From contig NZ_BOVL01000001.1 of assembly GCF_019972155.1 (NCBI RefSeq), positions 62,001 to 126,000 of the forward strand: DNA of 64,000 nucleotides, read 5' to 3'. Below the pieces are notes generated by a model. It made no database searches, was not told the DNA's origin, and saw only the letters and a list, made by a program, of their open reading frames with translations. Position 1 is the stretch's first letter. The number at the start of each line of letters is the position of its first letter. This document shows, in pieces, positions 1 to 8,255 of the stretch. The stretch is from Bradyrhizobium sp. RD5-C2. Its GTDB lineage: Bacteria; Pseudomonadota; Alphaproteobacteria; Rhizobiales; Xanthobacteraceae. The position numbers and the translations under genes are program-made.

Positions 1-1141
1 CCTGCAATTCGATCCGCATGATCAGCGTTTCGGTGTCCCAGTTCTCGACCACCTTGCGGATGAAGGCCGCGATCTCCTGGCGTCGCGATGCAACCGCCCG
101 CAAGGCGGCGACGCGAAGCCAGCGGTTGATGCGGTCGCGCATCTCGGCATCGTCACGGACCCGTGCGGCAACCGAGATCAGGGCGGTTTCGATGGCGTCC
201 GCGATCGCGGCCGAGGTGGCCGCGGAATTCAGCCGCGCCTCGATGGCCTGCCACATCGCGTCGATTTGCCGGATCACCGCGGGATTGTCGAGCATCTGCT
301 GCTTCAGCTCCTCGCCTTTGGCGAGGTAGTCGGGATCGGTGGCGAGCCGGTCGATCAGGCGCTCGATCTCGGCCTTGAGCTCGATCCGCCATGGATGATC
401 CGGCTCGCGCATCTCGTCGAGCGTCTGGCTGATGCCGGAGATGACGCGGTCGGCCACCATGCCGTCGACCCATTTCGGAACGAACCGGTAGGAGCGCTGC
501 GAGACCTTCTTGCGGATGGTTTCCTTGTTGTTGGCGAGCGCCACGCTCGCCGATGTGATCATGCGCTCGACGAGGGCCTGCGCGTCGCCATGCGCCCACA
601 ACAGCGCCAGCACGCGCGAGGCGAGCGGAGCCACCGGAACCGCCGCGATCCCCTGCCGGGTGCGGCGGGTCAGAAAGGCATTGAGGTCGGCGCTCGGCGT
701 GGCCTGCATGGCCTGGTGGGCCGCCGAGACCGTGCGTTGCGCGGCGCTGCGGGCGTGCGACGGCCGCTCGATCCATTGCGCCGCCCAGCCGGCGATATCG
801 ACGTCGCGGATACGGTCGCCGATCACGCGCGGCGACAGGAAGTTGTTGGCGATGAAGCGGCCCAGCGCCACCGCGATGCGCTGCTTGCTCTGCGGCACGA
901 TCGCGGTGTGCGGAATCGGGATGCCGAGCGGATGACGGAACAGGGCGACGACCGCGAACCAGTCGGCGCAGGCGCCGATCATGCCGGCCTCGGCGAAGGC
1001 GCGCGGATAGGCCAGCCACGGCCAGTGCGGTTGCGCCATCGAGGTCGCCAGAAAAACCAGCAGCATGAGCACCAGCAAGCCCGTGGCGAGGGCCCGCATG
1101 CGACGCAGATCGCGCAGTCTGGTGTCCTCAGGCGGAAGCAC
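1..1141 (-). CDS. DUF445 (YjiN-like) membrane protein, C-terminus cut by window edge
   Basis: About 380 residues are visible of a protein resembling the DUF445/YjiN family, whose function is not established. A short charged N-terminus is followed by one hydrophobic segment (around LLVLMLLVFLATSMA), then a family-typical stretch with ADWFAVVALFRHP and IPIPHTAIVP, and a long helical, charged region (coiled-coil-like). The frame runs off position 1. No ATG is well placed at the 5' end: TTG at 1156, GTG at 1141 and ATG at 1099 are in frame. GTG is preferred because the family usually has a charged segment (here RDLRRM) before the membrane helix. The gene starts about 30 nt after the EcsC gene on the same strand, so it is probably co-transcribed with it. 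Confidence 0.8.
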   Translation of the reverse strand, partial: MLPPEDTRLRDLRRMRALATGLLVLMLLVFLATSMAQPHWPWLAYPRAFAEAGMIGACADWFAVVALFRHPLGIPIPHTAIVPQSKQRIAVALGRFIANNFLSPRVIGDRIRDVDIAGWAAQWIERPSHARSAAQRTVSAAHQAMQATPSADLNAFLTRRTRQGIAAVPVAPLASRVLALLWAHGDAQALVERMITSASVALANNKETIRKKVSQRSYRFVPKWVDGMVADRVISGISQTLDEMREPDHPWRIELKAEIERLIDRLATDPDYLAKGEELKQQMLDNPAVIRQIDAMWQAIEARLNSAATSAAIADAIETALISVAARVRDDAEMRDRINRWLRVAALRAVASRRQEIAAFIRKVVENWDTETLIMRIELQ

Positions 1142-1171
1142 GGCGCCGATGTCCAATTGCTGCCAAACGCC

Positions 1172-2011
1172 TCATGCCGTCGCGACGCCGCGCCGGGGCG
1201 CGAGCCTCGCCGCGATCGCCGCATAATGTTGGCGAACGTCGGAGCTGCCGTGGACCCGCTCCAGCCGGCGCACGGTGAAGTGCCCCTTCGCGATCTTCTG
1301 GAAATGGTCCATGAAGATGACATTGACGGTCGCGCCGAACGCTGCGCCGATGATCGGTACCGCGCCGGCCGCGGCCTTGTCCGAGACCACCAGCCCGAAC
1401 CGGGAGACGATCTCGCTGACCAGATTGGAGATCACGGGGGCGGAGGCATCCACCGCGCCGCGCTCCAGGATATAGGCGGCCGCGTCGCTGGTGTATTTGC
1501 TGATCAGCGCGCGGGCGGCGTAGTAGCCGATGTCGACATTCTCGTCGGTTCGCTTGGTGCCGTAGGCGAAGACTTCGAGACAGGCGAGCCGTGCCTCGAT
1601 CCTGGAGAGATCCTCGCCCTGGTGCCGCGCGATCTCGGCAATCGCGCGCAGCATCAAGGTCGTCGTCAAAGGAAGCTCGACCGCCAGCGCACCGAAGCCG
1701 AACAGGCCGCTGACGCCTCCGGTCACCCCGGCGAGAAACGACGAGAAGGTCACCGCTGGTGAGGGCGGCGGCTTCTCGTCGAGCGTGTCGACGGCGACCT
1801 CCAGCCCCTTCATGACCGCCGAGCGCACCAGCCCGCTGAGCTGGCGGTTGGCGGCCTTCGGCAGCAGGTTGAGGACGCGATTGACCGGGACGCCGGCATA
1901 GTCGGCGATCCTTGCCGCGAGGTTGGAGCTCTCCAGCGTCTTGACGGCGGCTTGCAGCGCGGCGTGATCGCCGGGAGGAAGTGCAAGGAGCTGGGTGAGA
2001 TCCTGGCTCAT
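1172..2011 (-). CDS. EcsC family protein
   Basis: A 279-residue protein matching the EcsC family, named after the third gene of the Bacillus ecs operon; its biochemical role is unknown. A glycine-rich hydrophobic stretch (FLAGVTGGVSGLFGFGALAVELP, about residues 85-110) precedes a helical region with RAIAEIARHQGEDL and LEVFAYG, typical of the family. A second hydrophobic stretch near AGAVPIIGAAFGATVN may contact the membrane. The ATG overlaps the stop codon of the P-type ATPase gene by 4 nt (ATGA), which implies translational coupling. Such coupling to a transport ATPase suggests, but does not prove, an accessory role in the same membrane process. Confidence 0.88.
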   Translation of the reverse strand: MSQDLTQLLALPPGDHAALQAAVKTLESSNLAARIADYAGVPVNRVLNLLPKAANRQLSGLVRSAVMKGLEVAVDTLDEKPPPSPAVTFSSFLAGVTGGVSGLFGFGALAVELPLTTTLMLRAIAEIARHQGEDLSRIEARLACLEVFAYGTKRTDENVDIGYYAARALISKYTSDAAAYILERGAVDASAPVISNLVSEIVSRFGLVVSDKAAAGAVPIIGAAFGATVNVIFMDHFQKIAKGHFTVRRLERVHGSSDVRQHYAAIAARLAPRRGVATA

Positions 2012-4125
2012 TGATAGCGGAGGATTGGCCGTATGCCGTTGAAGCTCGCGAGGATCGCCGAACCATTGCTGATCAGCGCGGTCACCTCGGGCGTGATCAG
2101 GCCGCCGGGCAGGGCAAGGCCAAGCGCCAGCGTGTTGAGCGCGGCGACGATGGCGTAGTTCTGCTTGATGAGGCTGACGGCGCCTTGCGAGATCTCGACC
2201 GCCTTGACGAGCTTCCAGAGCGAATCTTCCATCAGGATGACGTCGGCGGATTCGTGCGTGACCTCGGCACCATGCTTCATCGCGATGCCGACGTCGGCGA
2301 AGCTGAGCGCCGGGGAATCGTTGATGCCGTCGCCGACCATCGCGACCCTGCGTCCCTGGCGTTGCAGCTGCTGGATGACATCGGCCTTGTCGGCCGGCAG
2401 CATGTCCGCGAAGTGCTCGGTGAGTCCGAGATTCTCGCAGACGGCGCGCGCCACCACCGCATTGTCGCCGGTCAGCATGATGCTGTTCTTGACGCCCAGC
2501 GCATGCAGCCGCTGGATCACCGAACGGCTCTCCTCGCGGATCTCGTCGGAGTAAGGCACGAGGCCCGCGAGCTTGCCGTCCACGGCGATATAGAGGCTCG
2601 AATAGCCGCGCTCGTCGAGCGCTGTGCGATCGAGCGCCGAGGCGTCGACGGCAATCTGGCTCTGGCGCATGAAGCGCTGGTTGCCGACATGGACATAGTA
2701 ACCGTTGACCTGGCCCTCGACGCCGAGGCCGAGGCGGTAGGTGGTCTCGTTGCAGGGCGGGATGTTCACCGCAAGCTGCCGGGCCCGCGTCCGCAACGCT
2801 TCGGCGACCGGATGTTGCAGCTTGGTTTCGGCGGCTGCGGCGAGCCCGAGCAGGTGGTTCGGCGTGATCGAGTTCTGGTAGGAGATCACGTCGATGACGG
2901 CGGGCGTGCCGTGGGTCAGCGTGCCGGTCTTGTCGAACACCATGGTGTCGATCCCGGCAAGCTTCTCCATGTGGCCGCCGCTCTTGATGATCATGCCGGT
3001 GCGGGCGGCCAGCGTCATCGAGGACAGCACCGACGTGGGCGCGGCAACGCGGATGCCGGTGCCGTAATCGACGATGACAAGCGAGAGGAAGCGATTGAAA
3101 TCGCCCGAGACCATGGCGGTGCCGGTGGCGAGCGCCAAGGTCGGGGCTACGAGCCGGTCGGCGAAGCGTTCGGCGTGGTTCTGCATCCGGGTGTCGCCGA
3201 TCGGCGCGGATTCGATCAGCCGCACGATCTGGCCGGCGGTGGTCGCGGTTCCGACGCGCAATGCGCGCAACGTGATCTGACCCTCGCGGATCACCGTGGC
3301 GGCGAAGGCGGCTTCGCCCTTGCCGCGATGCACCGGCAGGCCCTCGCCGGTGATCGTCTTCTGGTCGATGGTGGCGGAGCCGTCGATGATCTCGCCGTCG
3401 ACCGGGATCATCTCGCCGGGATATACCACGACGATGTCGCCGTTCTGCAACTCGGCGGCAGGGATCGACACCACCTCGCCATCGCGCAGCAGCCAAGCCG
3501 TCTTCGACTGGAATTCGAGCAGCTCGTTGATCGCGCGCCGCGAGCCCGCAGCGGTCAGGTCGCGGATCCAGTCGCCGAGCTTGATCAACCAGGTGACGAT
3601 GCAGCCGGCCAGCGGATTGCCCTGCAGCACCGAGGCTGTGATCGCGAGCGTATCGAGCACGTCGATGTTGAGCCGGCTCTCGTTCGCCCAGACCTTCCAG
3701 GCGCGCTTGGCGATCGGGATCGCGTTCCAGAGCATCAGCGGCATGTTGACCGCCGCGATCACGGGATTGGCGCTGAAGGCCATGAACAGCGACAGCGTCG
3801 GCAGCGCCAACGGTGAGCGCTTGGAGACCTCCGGCACGCCGGCGCGTGGCGCGCCCGCGTCCCGCGCGGCGCCGGCGCAGAGCGCCTTGACGTCGGCAAG
3901 GCTCATGCTCTTGAAGCCGTTCAGCAGGGCGAGCAGTCTTTGCTCGTGAGCCGGATCGTATTCCAGCACGAGGCTCGCGCAGTCGTAGTTGATCCGCGCG
4001 GTCCTGATGCCGTCCTGCGCCCGCAGCCACCCGAGGCAGATCTCGCCCAGCTTGCAGTTTTGCCCGAGCGCGGGAATGCTCAGACGAATGCGCCCCGGCA
4101 TGGAGTGGCAGAAACTGAAGTCCAT
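2008..4125 (-). CDS. P1B-like P-type ATPase lacking the CPx metal-binding motif
   Basis: A 705-residue P-type ATPase closest in layout to mycobacterial CtpC-type P1B pumps. The catalytic parts are intact: TGE at 259-261 (actuator), DKTGT with phosphorylated Asp398, HP at 438-439, GLGV near 466, TGDN near 552 and GDGIND near 598-603. The N-terminus (1-60) is a ferredoxin-like HMA-type domain carrying H-S-M-P-G-R-I-R and no CxxC. In the membrane segment before the P domain, where P1B pumps carry CPC, SPC or TPC, this protein reads Y354-G355-T356 (context VDYGTGIRVAAP), so the classical cation site is absent. The start at 4125 was chosen because an upstream start (4245) would overlap the HMA2-like gene; GGGGCGAGAG precedes it. 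The gene lies 26 nt after the HMA2-like gene and overlaps EcsC by 4 nt. Substrate unknown. Confidence 0.92.
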   Translation of the reverse strand: MDFSFCHSMPGRIRLSIPALGQNCKLGEICLGWLRAQDGIRTARINYDCASLVLEYDPAHEQRLLALLNGFKSMSLADVKALCAGAARDAGAPRAGVPEVSKRSPLALPTLSLFMAFSANPVIAAVNMPLMLWNAIPIAKRAWKVWANESRLNIDVLDTLAITASVLQGNPLAGCIVTWLIKLGDWIRDLTAAGSRRAINELLEFQSKTAWLLRDGEVVSIPAAELQNGDIVVVYPGEMIPVDGEIIDGSATIDQKTITGEGLPVHRGKGEAAFAATVIREGQITLRALRVGTATTAGQIVRLIESAPIGDTRMQNHAERFADRLVAPTLALATGTAMVSGDFNRFLSLVIVDYGTGIRVAAPTSVLSSMTLAARTGMIIKSGGHMEKLAGIDTMVFDKTGTLTHGTPAVIDVISYQNSITPNHLLGLAAAAETKLQHPVAEALRTRARQLAVNIPPCNETTYRLGLGVEGQVNGYYVHVGNQRFMRQSQIAVDASALDRTALDERGYSSLYIAVDGKLAGLVPYSDEIREESRSVIQRLHALGVKNSIMLTGDNAVVARAVCENLGLTEHFADMLPADKADVIQQLQRQGRRVAMVGDGINDSPALSFADVGIAMKHGAEVTHESADVILMEDSLWKLVKAVEISQGAVSLIKQNYAIVAALNTLALGLALPGGLITPEVTALISNGSAILASFNGIRPILRYQ

Positions 4126-4151
4126 GAATTTGCGCTCTCGCCCCTGGCGGG

Positions 4152-4709
4152 TCAGGCCGTCGCGCCCGCCGGCTCCGCCTGCTCCGCGGCAGCCATGTTG
4201 GCCTGGATCATGTGGTTGAGGGCAAAGATCGCCAGCGTGACCCAAACCGGCGTCGCCGCATTGGCGCCGACCTCGAAGATGGTGAAGCCGGCGATGCCCG
4301 CGGCGAGCAGGATCTTCAGATCGACCACATTTCCGGTGGCGACCTTGATGCCGTTGTCGAGATCCTTGAAGAAATCGACGACGACCCTGGCCGTATGCGA
4401 GTGCTCGGCGAGGTATTCGGCTTCCTGTTCGATCTTGGTCGCGAGCGCGTCGATCTCATTGGCCGGCGGCTTGTAGTGACCGCCGGTGTGATGTTCGAGC
4501 CGGCCGTGAAATTCGTCGTGCCGGTCGGTGTCGTAATGCAGCACGATGCTGCCGGTCGCCGGGTTGACGATGACGTCCTCGATGCCGGGAATGACGCTGA
4601 AGGTCTGCTTGATCTGTTCGAGAAGCTCGGGGTTTTCCTTGGCCGACGGTACCTTCATGCGAATCCGGCCCGGAACCTGATGCGCGATCTGCAGCTTCAT
4701 TTTGGTCAT
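4152..4709 (-). CDS. HMA2-like domain protein with membrane C-terminus
   Basis: A 185-residue protein. Residues 1-75 form a ferredoxin-like heavy-metal-associated domain of the HMA_2 type: it carries H-Q-V-P-G-R-I-R at the place where a CxxC would bind metal in classical HMA domains, followed by a strand ending in GSIVLHYD. A charged, His-rich linker follows, then two hydrophobic segments near 128-170 (around LKILLAAGIAGFTIFEVG and PVWVTLAIFALNHMI). The ATG at 4709 is preferred over one 35 codons upstream because GAGAGGAA sits 5 nt before it. It lies directly upstream of the P-type ATPase, whose own N-terminus carries the same H-x2-PGRIR signature, so the two probably work together. Metal binding is not evident from the residues. 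Confidence 0.85.
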   Translation of the reverse strand: MTKMKLQIAHQVPGRIRMKVPSAKENPELLEQIKQTFSVIPGIEDVIVNPATGSIVLHYDTDRHDEFHGRLEHHTGGHYKPPANEIDALATKIEQEAEYLAEHSHTARVVVDFFKDLDNGIKVATGNVVDLKILLAAGIAGFTIFEVGANAATPVWVTLAIFALNHMIQANMAAAEQAEPAGATA

Positions 4710-4849
4710 CGCATTCCTCTCACAGCGTTCCAGTGCCGGCGCGGGGACGCGAATAATACCGTCGTCGAACACGATTGCGCGCCGTGGCGGCGTCGCAAGG
4801 TCGGTCGACGCCACGCTTCGCCGCCTTGCAGCTACCGGTCCGACCCGGT

Positions 4850-5245
4850 TCAGGCCGCCGACGAAGCCCGGCCCTCGGCCGCCGCCTTGCCTTCCTGCGC
4901 CTGGTTCTCGGCCTTCACTTCCGCAACGATGTCGTTCACCTGCTCGTGGGCTTCGGCAAACATCTCGCGCGACTTCTGTGCGAACTTGTAGGTGCCGCGA
5001 ACGGTCGACTTGAACAGCGGATTGAGGGCGCCGGCGAGCTTCGGCAGGTACTTCGGCGCCGCGACTGCGGCAACGCCAAGCGCAAGTCCCGGGAGCAACG
5101 CAGCTTCGAACACGGCAGCACCGACAGCCACCACCGCGACGACCGCGACCGTCTTGTTGATGCCGCCGCCTTCCTCGGAATCCTGTTCGGGGGCGTCATG
5201 GTGGAAGGCGGTATCGTGACTGCTACCGTTGGTGTTCGGGTTCAT
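4850..5245 (-). CDS. DUF5132 family small membrane protein
   Basis: A 131-residue protein. An acidic, Asn/His-rich N-terminus (1-35) is followed by a long hydrophobic region (about 38-72, VAVVAVVAVGAAVFEAALLP and onwards), the segment PKYLPKLAGALNPLF, and an amphipathic C-terminal helix rich in Glu, Ala and Gln. This matches DUF5132, a family of unknown function. The start at 5245 is supported by AAGGGA 6 nt upstream. It appears to be the first gene of the five-gene run ending with DUF445; a 140-nt gap separates it from the HMA2-like gene. The helix and charge pattern would suit a small membrane-associated subunit or scaffold, which is inference only. Confidence 0.8.
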   Translation of the reverse strand: MNPNTNGSSHDTAFHHDAPEQDSEEGGGINKTVAVVAVVAVGAAVFEAALLPGLALGVAAVAAPKYLPKLAGALNPLFKSTVRGTYKFAQKSREMFAEAHEQVNDIVAEVKAENQAQEGKAAAEGRASSAA

Positions 5246-5474
5246 CTGAAATCCCTTGTGACCGCTCAACTGACTGCAGTTTCATCAATAACGGCGGATT
5301 GAAATGGATTCGTGACAGTTTGATTACAGCCGTCCGACCGGTTGCGGCGGCACGGTGTCGCAACGCAACAGGCGCGTGTTTGGCGATCGGGGCAGCGCCC
5401 GAATGGGGTGGCACGCCTCGTCGGGCCCTTTTCATGTCTCGATGTGTCCAGGCGAGGGCAGACGGCGACGCGTT
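5246..5474. other. Intergenic region upstream of the DUF5132 cluster
   Basis: These 229 nt separate the P450 stop codon from the DUF5132 start and must hold the promoter of the five-gene cluster if it has its own. I see no FixK box, GGAAC-type or sigma54 motif. There is one ATCAA half-site (5285-5289) without a matching TTGAT. Confidence 0.4.
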
Positions 5475-6644
5475 CTACCGGTCCCAGGTCACCGGCAGAT
5501 CCAGCAGGCCGCGGAACGCCCAGCCGCCGATCCGGGGCGGCTTGTCCGCGATCAGGCGCAGATTCGTCAGCCTCTCGAAGATCGCCGGCAGCGCGACGTC
5601 GGCGACCATGGCGCGCGAGGCCCAGGCGCCGGCGCAGAAATGCGGACCGGCGCCGAAGGCGATGCTCTTGCTGGCGTCGCGGCGCACGTCGAATGCATCG
5701 GGCTTGGCGAAATGCTTTTCGTCGCGGTTGGCCGAGCCGAACATCAGGAACACGCGCTCGTTGGTCTCGAATGCAACGTCCCTGATCGTCCAGGGCTTTG
5801 CGATCCGCCGCGGCGACATCCCGATCGGCGAGATCCAGCGCGCATATTCCTCGAACACCTGCAGCCACGGGATCGCGCCGCTCACAGCCAGCGCAAGCTG
5901 GTCCGGGTGGGTCAGCAGCGCCCACACTGTGCCGGCGATCGCGTCGCGCGGCTCGTTCTGGCCCCCCGAGATCGCGAGCTTGATGTTGGCGCGCACGCTC
6001 TCCATCGGCATATCGGTCTGCAGCAGCACGCCGAGCAGGCTGAGGTCGGGCGTCTTGCGCAACACCGGCACCATGTCGTCGATCGCGGCGTCGATGCCCG
6101 AGGTCGCCGCATGGCAGCGCGCCTCGATCGCGGGATCGCCGGTGTAATTGGCAATGCCGTCGATCATGCCCTGCGACCAGGCATTCATGTCCTGGAAACG
6201 CATGTTGGTGAGGCCGGTGATCGATTTCAGGCATTCGGCCGAGAACGGCAGCGCGAAGGCCTGCACGAAATCGACCACGTCGTCGGGCGTCAATTCGTCG
6301 AGGATGCGCGTCGCGTGTGCTGCGAATTGTGCGGTCCAGTACGATCTGACGGTTTTCGGCGAGACCGCCGGGAAGATCGCCTTGCGCTCGTTCATGTGCG
6401 CATCGCCGTCCTTGCGCATCATGTTGTGGCCCATCAGCCTGTTCATCAGCCCCTCGGGCTGGTGCGACGAGAACACGTCGATCTGCTTCTCGGAGACGAA
6501 GATGTCGTCGCGGTTGCACAGCAGCGTGCTGCCGAGCTGCGGCACGAAGGCGATCGGCGCCTCCTTGCGCATGCGCGCCAGCGTCGGATAGGGATCCTGC
6601 CAGAAGGCGGGGACGTCGATGTCGAAATGGGGAGCTGTGCTCAC
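5475..6644 (-). CDS. Cytochrome P450
   Basis: A 389-residue soluble bacterial P450 (no membrane anchor). The I-helix motif is SGGQNEPRDA, a form in which the usual acid-Thr pair is replaced by Glu-Pro-Arg-Asp; the K-helix ExxR is EEYAR; the heme-binding loop is FGAGPHFCAGAWAS with the proximal Cys. It should catalyse NAD(P)H-dependent monooxygenation using separate redox partners, none of which is encoded nearby. The substrate cannot be read from sequence. Length is normal for a class I bacterial P450. The next gene upstream, on the same strand 105 nt away, is a LuxR-type regulator, which may control it. Confidence 0.93.
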   Translation of the reverse strand: MSTAPHFDIDVPAFWQDPYPTLARMRKEAPIAFVPQLGSTLLCNRDDIFVSEKQIDVFSSHQPEGLMNRLMGHNMMRKDGDAHMNERKAIFPAVSPKTVRSYWTAQFAAHATRILDELTPDDVVDFVQAFALPFSAECLKSITGLTNMRFQDMNAWSQGMIDGIANYTGDPAIEARCHAATSGIDAAIDDMVPVLRKTPDLSLLGVLLQTDMPMESVRANIKLAISGGQNEPRDAIAGTVWALLTHPDQLALAVSGAIPWLQVFEEYARWISPIGMSPRRIAKPWTIRDVAFETNERVFLMFGSANRDEKHFAKPDAFDVRRDASKSIAFGAGPHFCAGAWASRAMVADVALPAIFERLTNLRLIADKPPRIGGWAFRGLLDLPVTWDR

Positions 6645-6749
6645 GACGTGATCTCAGGTTGGCTTCAGGTTCCGAACCGAGCATAGGCCGGCAGGCGCGA
6701 CCGGTCTGTCCCCACCGTTGGGGACAGCGGGAGGTGACCGCCAGGTTCC

Positions 6750-7547
6750 TCAGTTCAGCCGGCGTGCCGACGCCATCAGGCGCAGGGCGATCGCGAACAG
6801 CTCGTTCTGCGAGGAGATGCCGAGCTTGTCATAGGCGCGCTTGCGATAGGTGAGGGCGGAGTGCAGCCCGATGCCGAGTTCGGCGGCAATCGCTTCCGAG
6901 CTGAGGCCCGAAAGGATGCCGAGGCAGACCTCCTTCTCACGGCCGGTCAGCCGGGCGAGCGGTTCGGCAGTCGCAAACAGGGTCTTCAGCCGCGCGATCG
7001 GATCGGCGTCGGCTATCGGGTCGCGCTGGAAGTGCCGCGCCACCGCTGCGGTCAATGCGGGCGCGACCGCGGCGAGGCGCGCGATCTGCTCGCGGCTGAA
7101 GCGGCCTTGCGCGGTGATCTGGTAGAAATTGACGTAGAAACAGGTATCGCCGGTCCAGATCGCAGAGGCGAACTTGTCGACGATGTCGGAATCGTCGAAG
7201 AAAATCTTGCGGTAGCCGTCGCTGTACATCCGGCGGGCAAAATTCGGCAGCACGATCGGCACAGCCTGCGCCTGCCCCTCGAACACCGCGTCGCGGTTCG
7301 GGTCGGCCTGATGGAAATGTTCGGAATAGGCGATCCCGAGATCGTGCCCGGTCGGGATGTTGCCGATGTCGAGCAGGCACGCGGCGGACCGCGGGCCTGT
7401 GAACGAGAACACCATGCAGTGACCGACACCGGCGACGCGGCGCAGCGCGCCGATCAGCGCCTCCGGAAAGCCGTCGCGGCCGATCGCCAGCAGCGCCGGC
7501 GTGATGTCGCTGATAACAGAAGTCTTGAAGGCGAAATCTGCCTTCAT
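6750..7547 (-). CDS. LuxR-family transcriptional regulator
   Basis: A 265-residue regulator. The C-terminus (about 195-260) is a LuxR/GerE helix-turn-helix: LTGREKEVCLGILSGLSSEA, then IAAELGIGLHSALTYRKRAY and KLGISSQNELF. The N-terminal 190 residues form a possible sensory domain with no recognisable receiver Asp, so it is not a typical response regulator, and it lacks the clear acyl-homoserine-lactone pocket signature. ATG at 7547 was chosen over one 13 codons upstream because GGGAGGA precedes it at good spacing. It may regulate the P450 gene that follows on the same strand. Confidence 0.88.
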   Translation of the reverse strand: MKADFAFKTSVISDITPALLAIGRDGFPEALIGALRRVAGVGHCMVFSFTGPRSAACLLDIGNIPTGHDLGIAYSEHFHQADPNRDAVFEGQAQAVPIVLPNFARRMYSDGYRKIFFDDSDIVDKFASAIWTGDTCFYVNFYQITAQGRFSREQIARLAAVAPALTAAVARHFQRDPIADADPIARLKTLFATAEPLARLTGREKEVCLGILSGLSSEAIAAELGIGLHSALTYRKRAYDKLGISSQNELFAIALRLMASARRLN

Positions 7548-7641
7548 GGCGTCCTCCCTGTGTTTCGGGAAGACTAGCAGTGACATCGCGGGGGTGGAAG
7601 CGGCCGCGGCCCGGGTATCCAGCGGAGCGGCTCTATCCTTT

Positions 7642-7746
7642 CGTCATTCCGGGGCGACGCGCAGCGTCGAGCCCGGAATCCATTCAGCCGCGGAACCTGT
7701 GGGTCGATGGATTCCGGGCTCTCGCTTCGCGAGCCCCGGAATGACG
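7642..7746. repeat. Palindromic intergenic repeat (GTCATTCCGGGG family)
   Basis: Perfect 13-nt inverted arms CGTCATTCCGGGG (7642-7654) and CCCCGGAATGACG (7734-7746) enclose an internal dyad around ATTCCGGGCTC / GAGCCC. A shorter, degenerate relative lies at 29662-29702. The element sits between the LuxR-type gene and the SnoaL-like gene and resembles the REP-like elements common in Bradyrhizobium genomes. Confidence 0.85.
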
Positions 7747-7798
7747 GTTGTGGAAGTTGTCCCGGTTCGCGAAGGACGCGCGACGGGGAACTGCCGCC

Positions 7799-8161
7799 TC
7801 AGGCGCCCGGCACCTGGTCGAGGAACCCGGTGATGCTCCGGATCCGTCCTTCCTTCAACGTGGCGAAGTCGGTGCCCTTGATCGGGCTGTCGACGCCGTC
7901 GGGCCCGAGACCCCAGGAGAAGCGGACATGGTCGCCGTAGCCGTTCGGCTCGCCGATCAGCTTGAAGGTGAAGTCCGGAAACTTCTGCTGCACGCCCGCG
8001 ATCAGCGCGTCGACGCCGTCATGGCCGTCGCCGCTCATCATCGGATCGACATAACGGGCGTCGGCGGTCCAGTTCTCGCTCAGCATCTCGCGCCGCCGGC
8101 TCGGCGTCCGCTCGTTCCAGAGCTCGATATAGCGGCGGGCGATGGTCGTGTGGTCGGTCAT
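7799..8161 (-). CDS. SnoaL / NTF2-like small protein
   Basis: A 120-residue protein with the SnoaL-like (NTF2 fold) pattern: an N-terminal helix RRYIELWNERTPSRRREML, WTADARYVDP, a central DGVDALIAGVQQKFPDFTF and a C-terminal beta-rich part ending GRIRSITGFLDQVPG. Members are small-molecule-binding proteins or cyclase/isomerase-like enzymes; no specific reaction can be assigned. It is the last gene of a same-strand run ECF sigma - DUF4142 - cupredoxin - SnoaL, 94 nt after the cupredoxin, and may belong to that stress regulon. Confidence 0.85.
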   Translation of the reverse strand: MTDHTTIARRYIELWNERTPSRRREMLSENWTADARYVDPMMSGDGHDGVDALIAGVQQKFPDFTFKLIGEPNGYGDHVRFSWGLGPDGVDSPIKGTDFATLKEGRIRSITGFLDQVPGA

Positions 8162-8255
8162 GGTGCTCTCCTTCTGATCTGCCGGACTGTGCGGCTGTCC
8201 GGACTATCGAAGGTTCGCGTGCGCCGATCGATTACCTCGCAGGTCATCGCGCACG

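Noticed and set aside
266..1762. 498-residue open frame on the plus strand
   Set aside because: It is antisense to DUF445 and EcsC, Arg/Gly/His-rich with no domain pattern, and has no plausible start; it is a GC-rich shadow frame.
2011..4030. Long open frames antisense to, or out of frame within, the P-type ATPase gene
   Set aside because: The true frame has all P-type ATPase motifs; the other frames are low-complexity Arg/Ala/Gly translations. Only the EcsC part of the 952-residue minus frame (from 2011) is a real gene.
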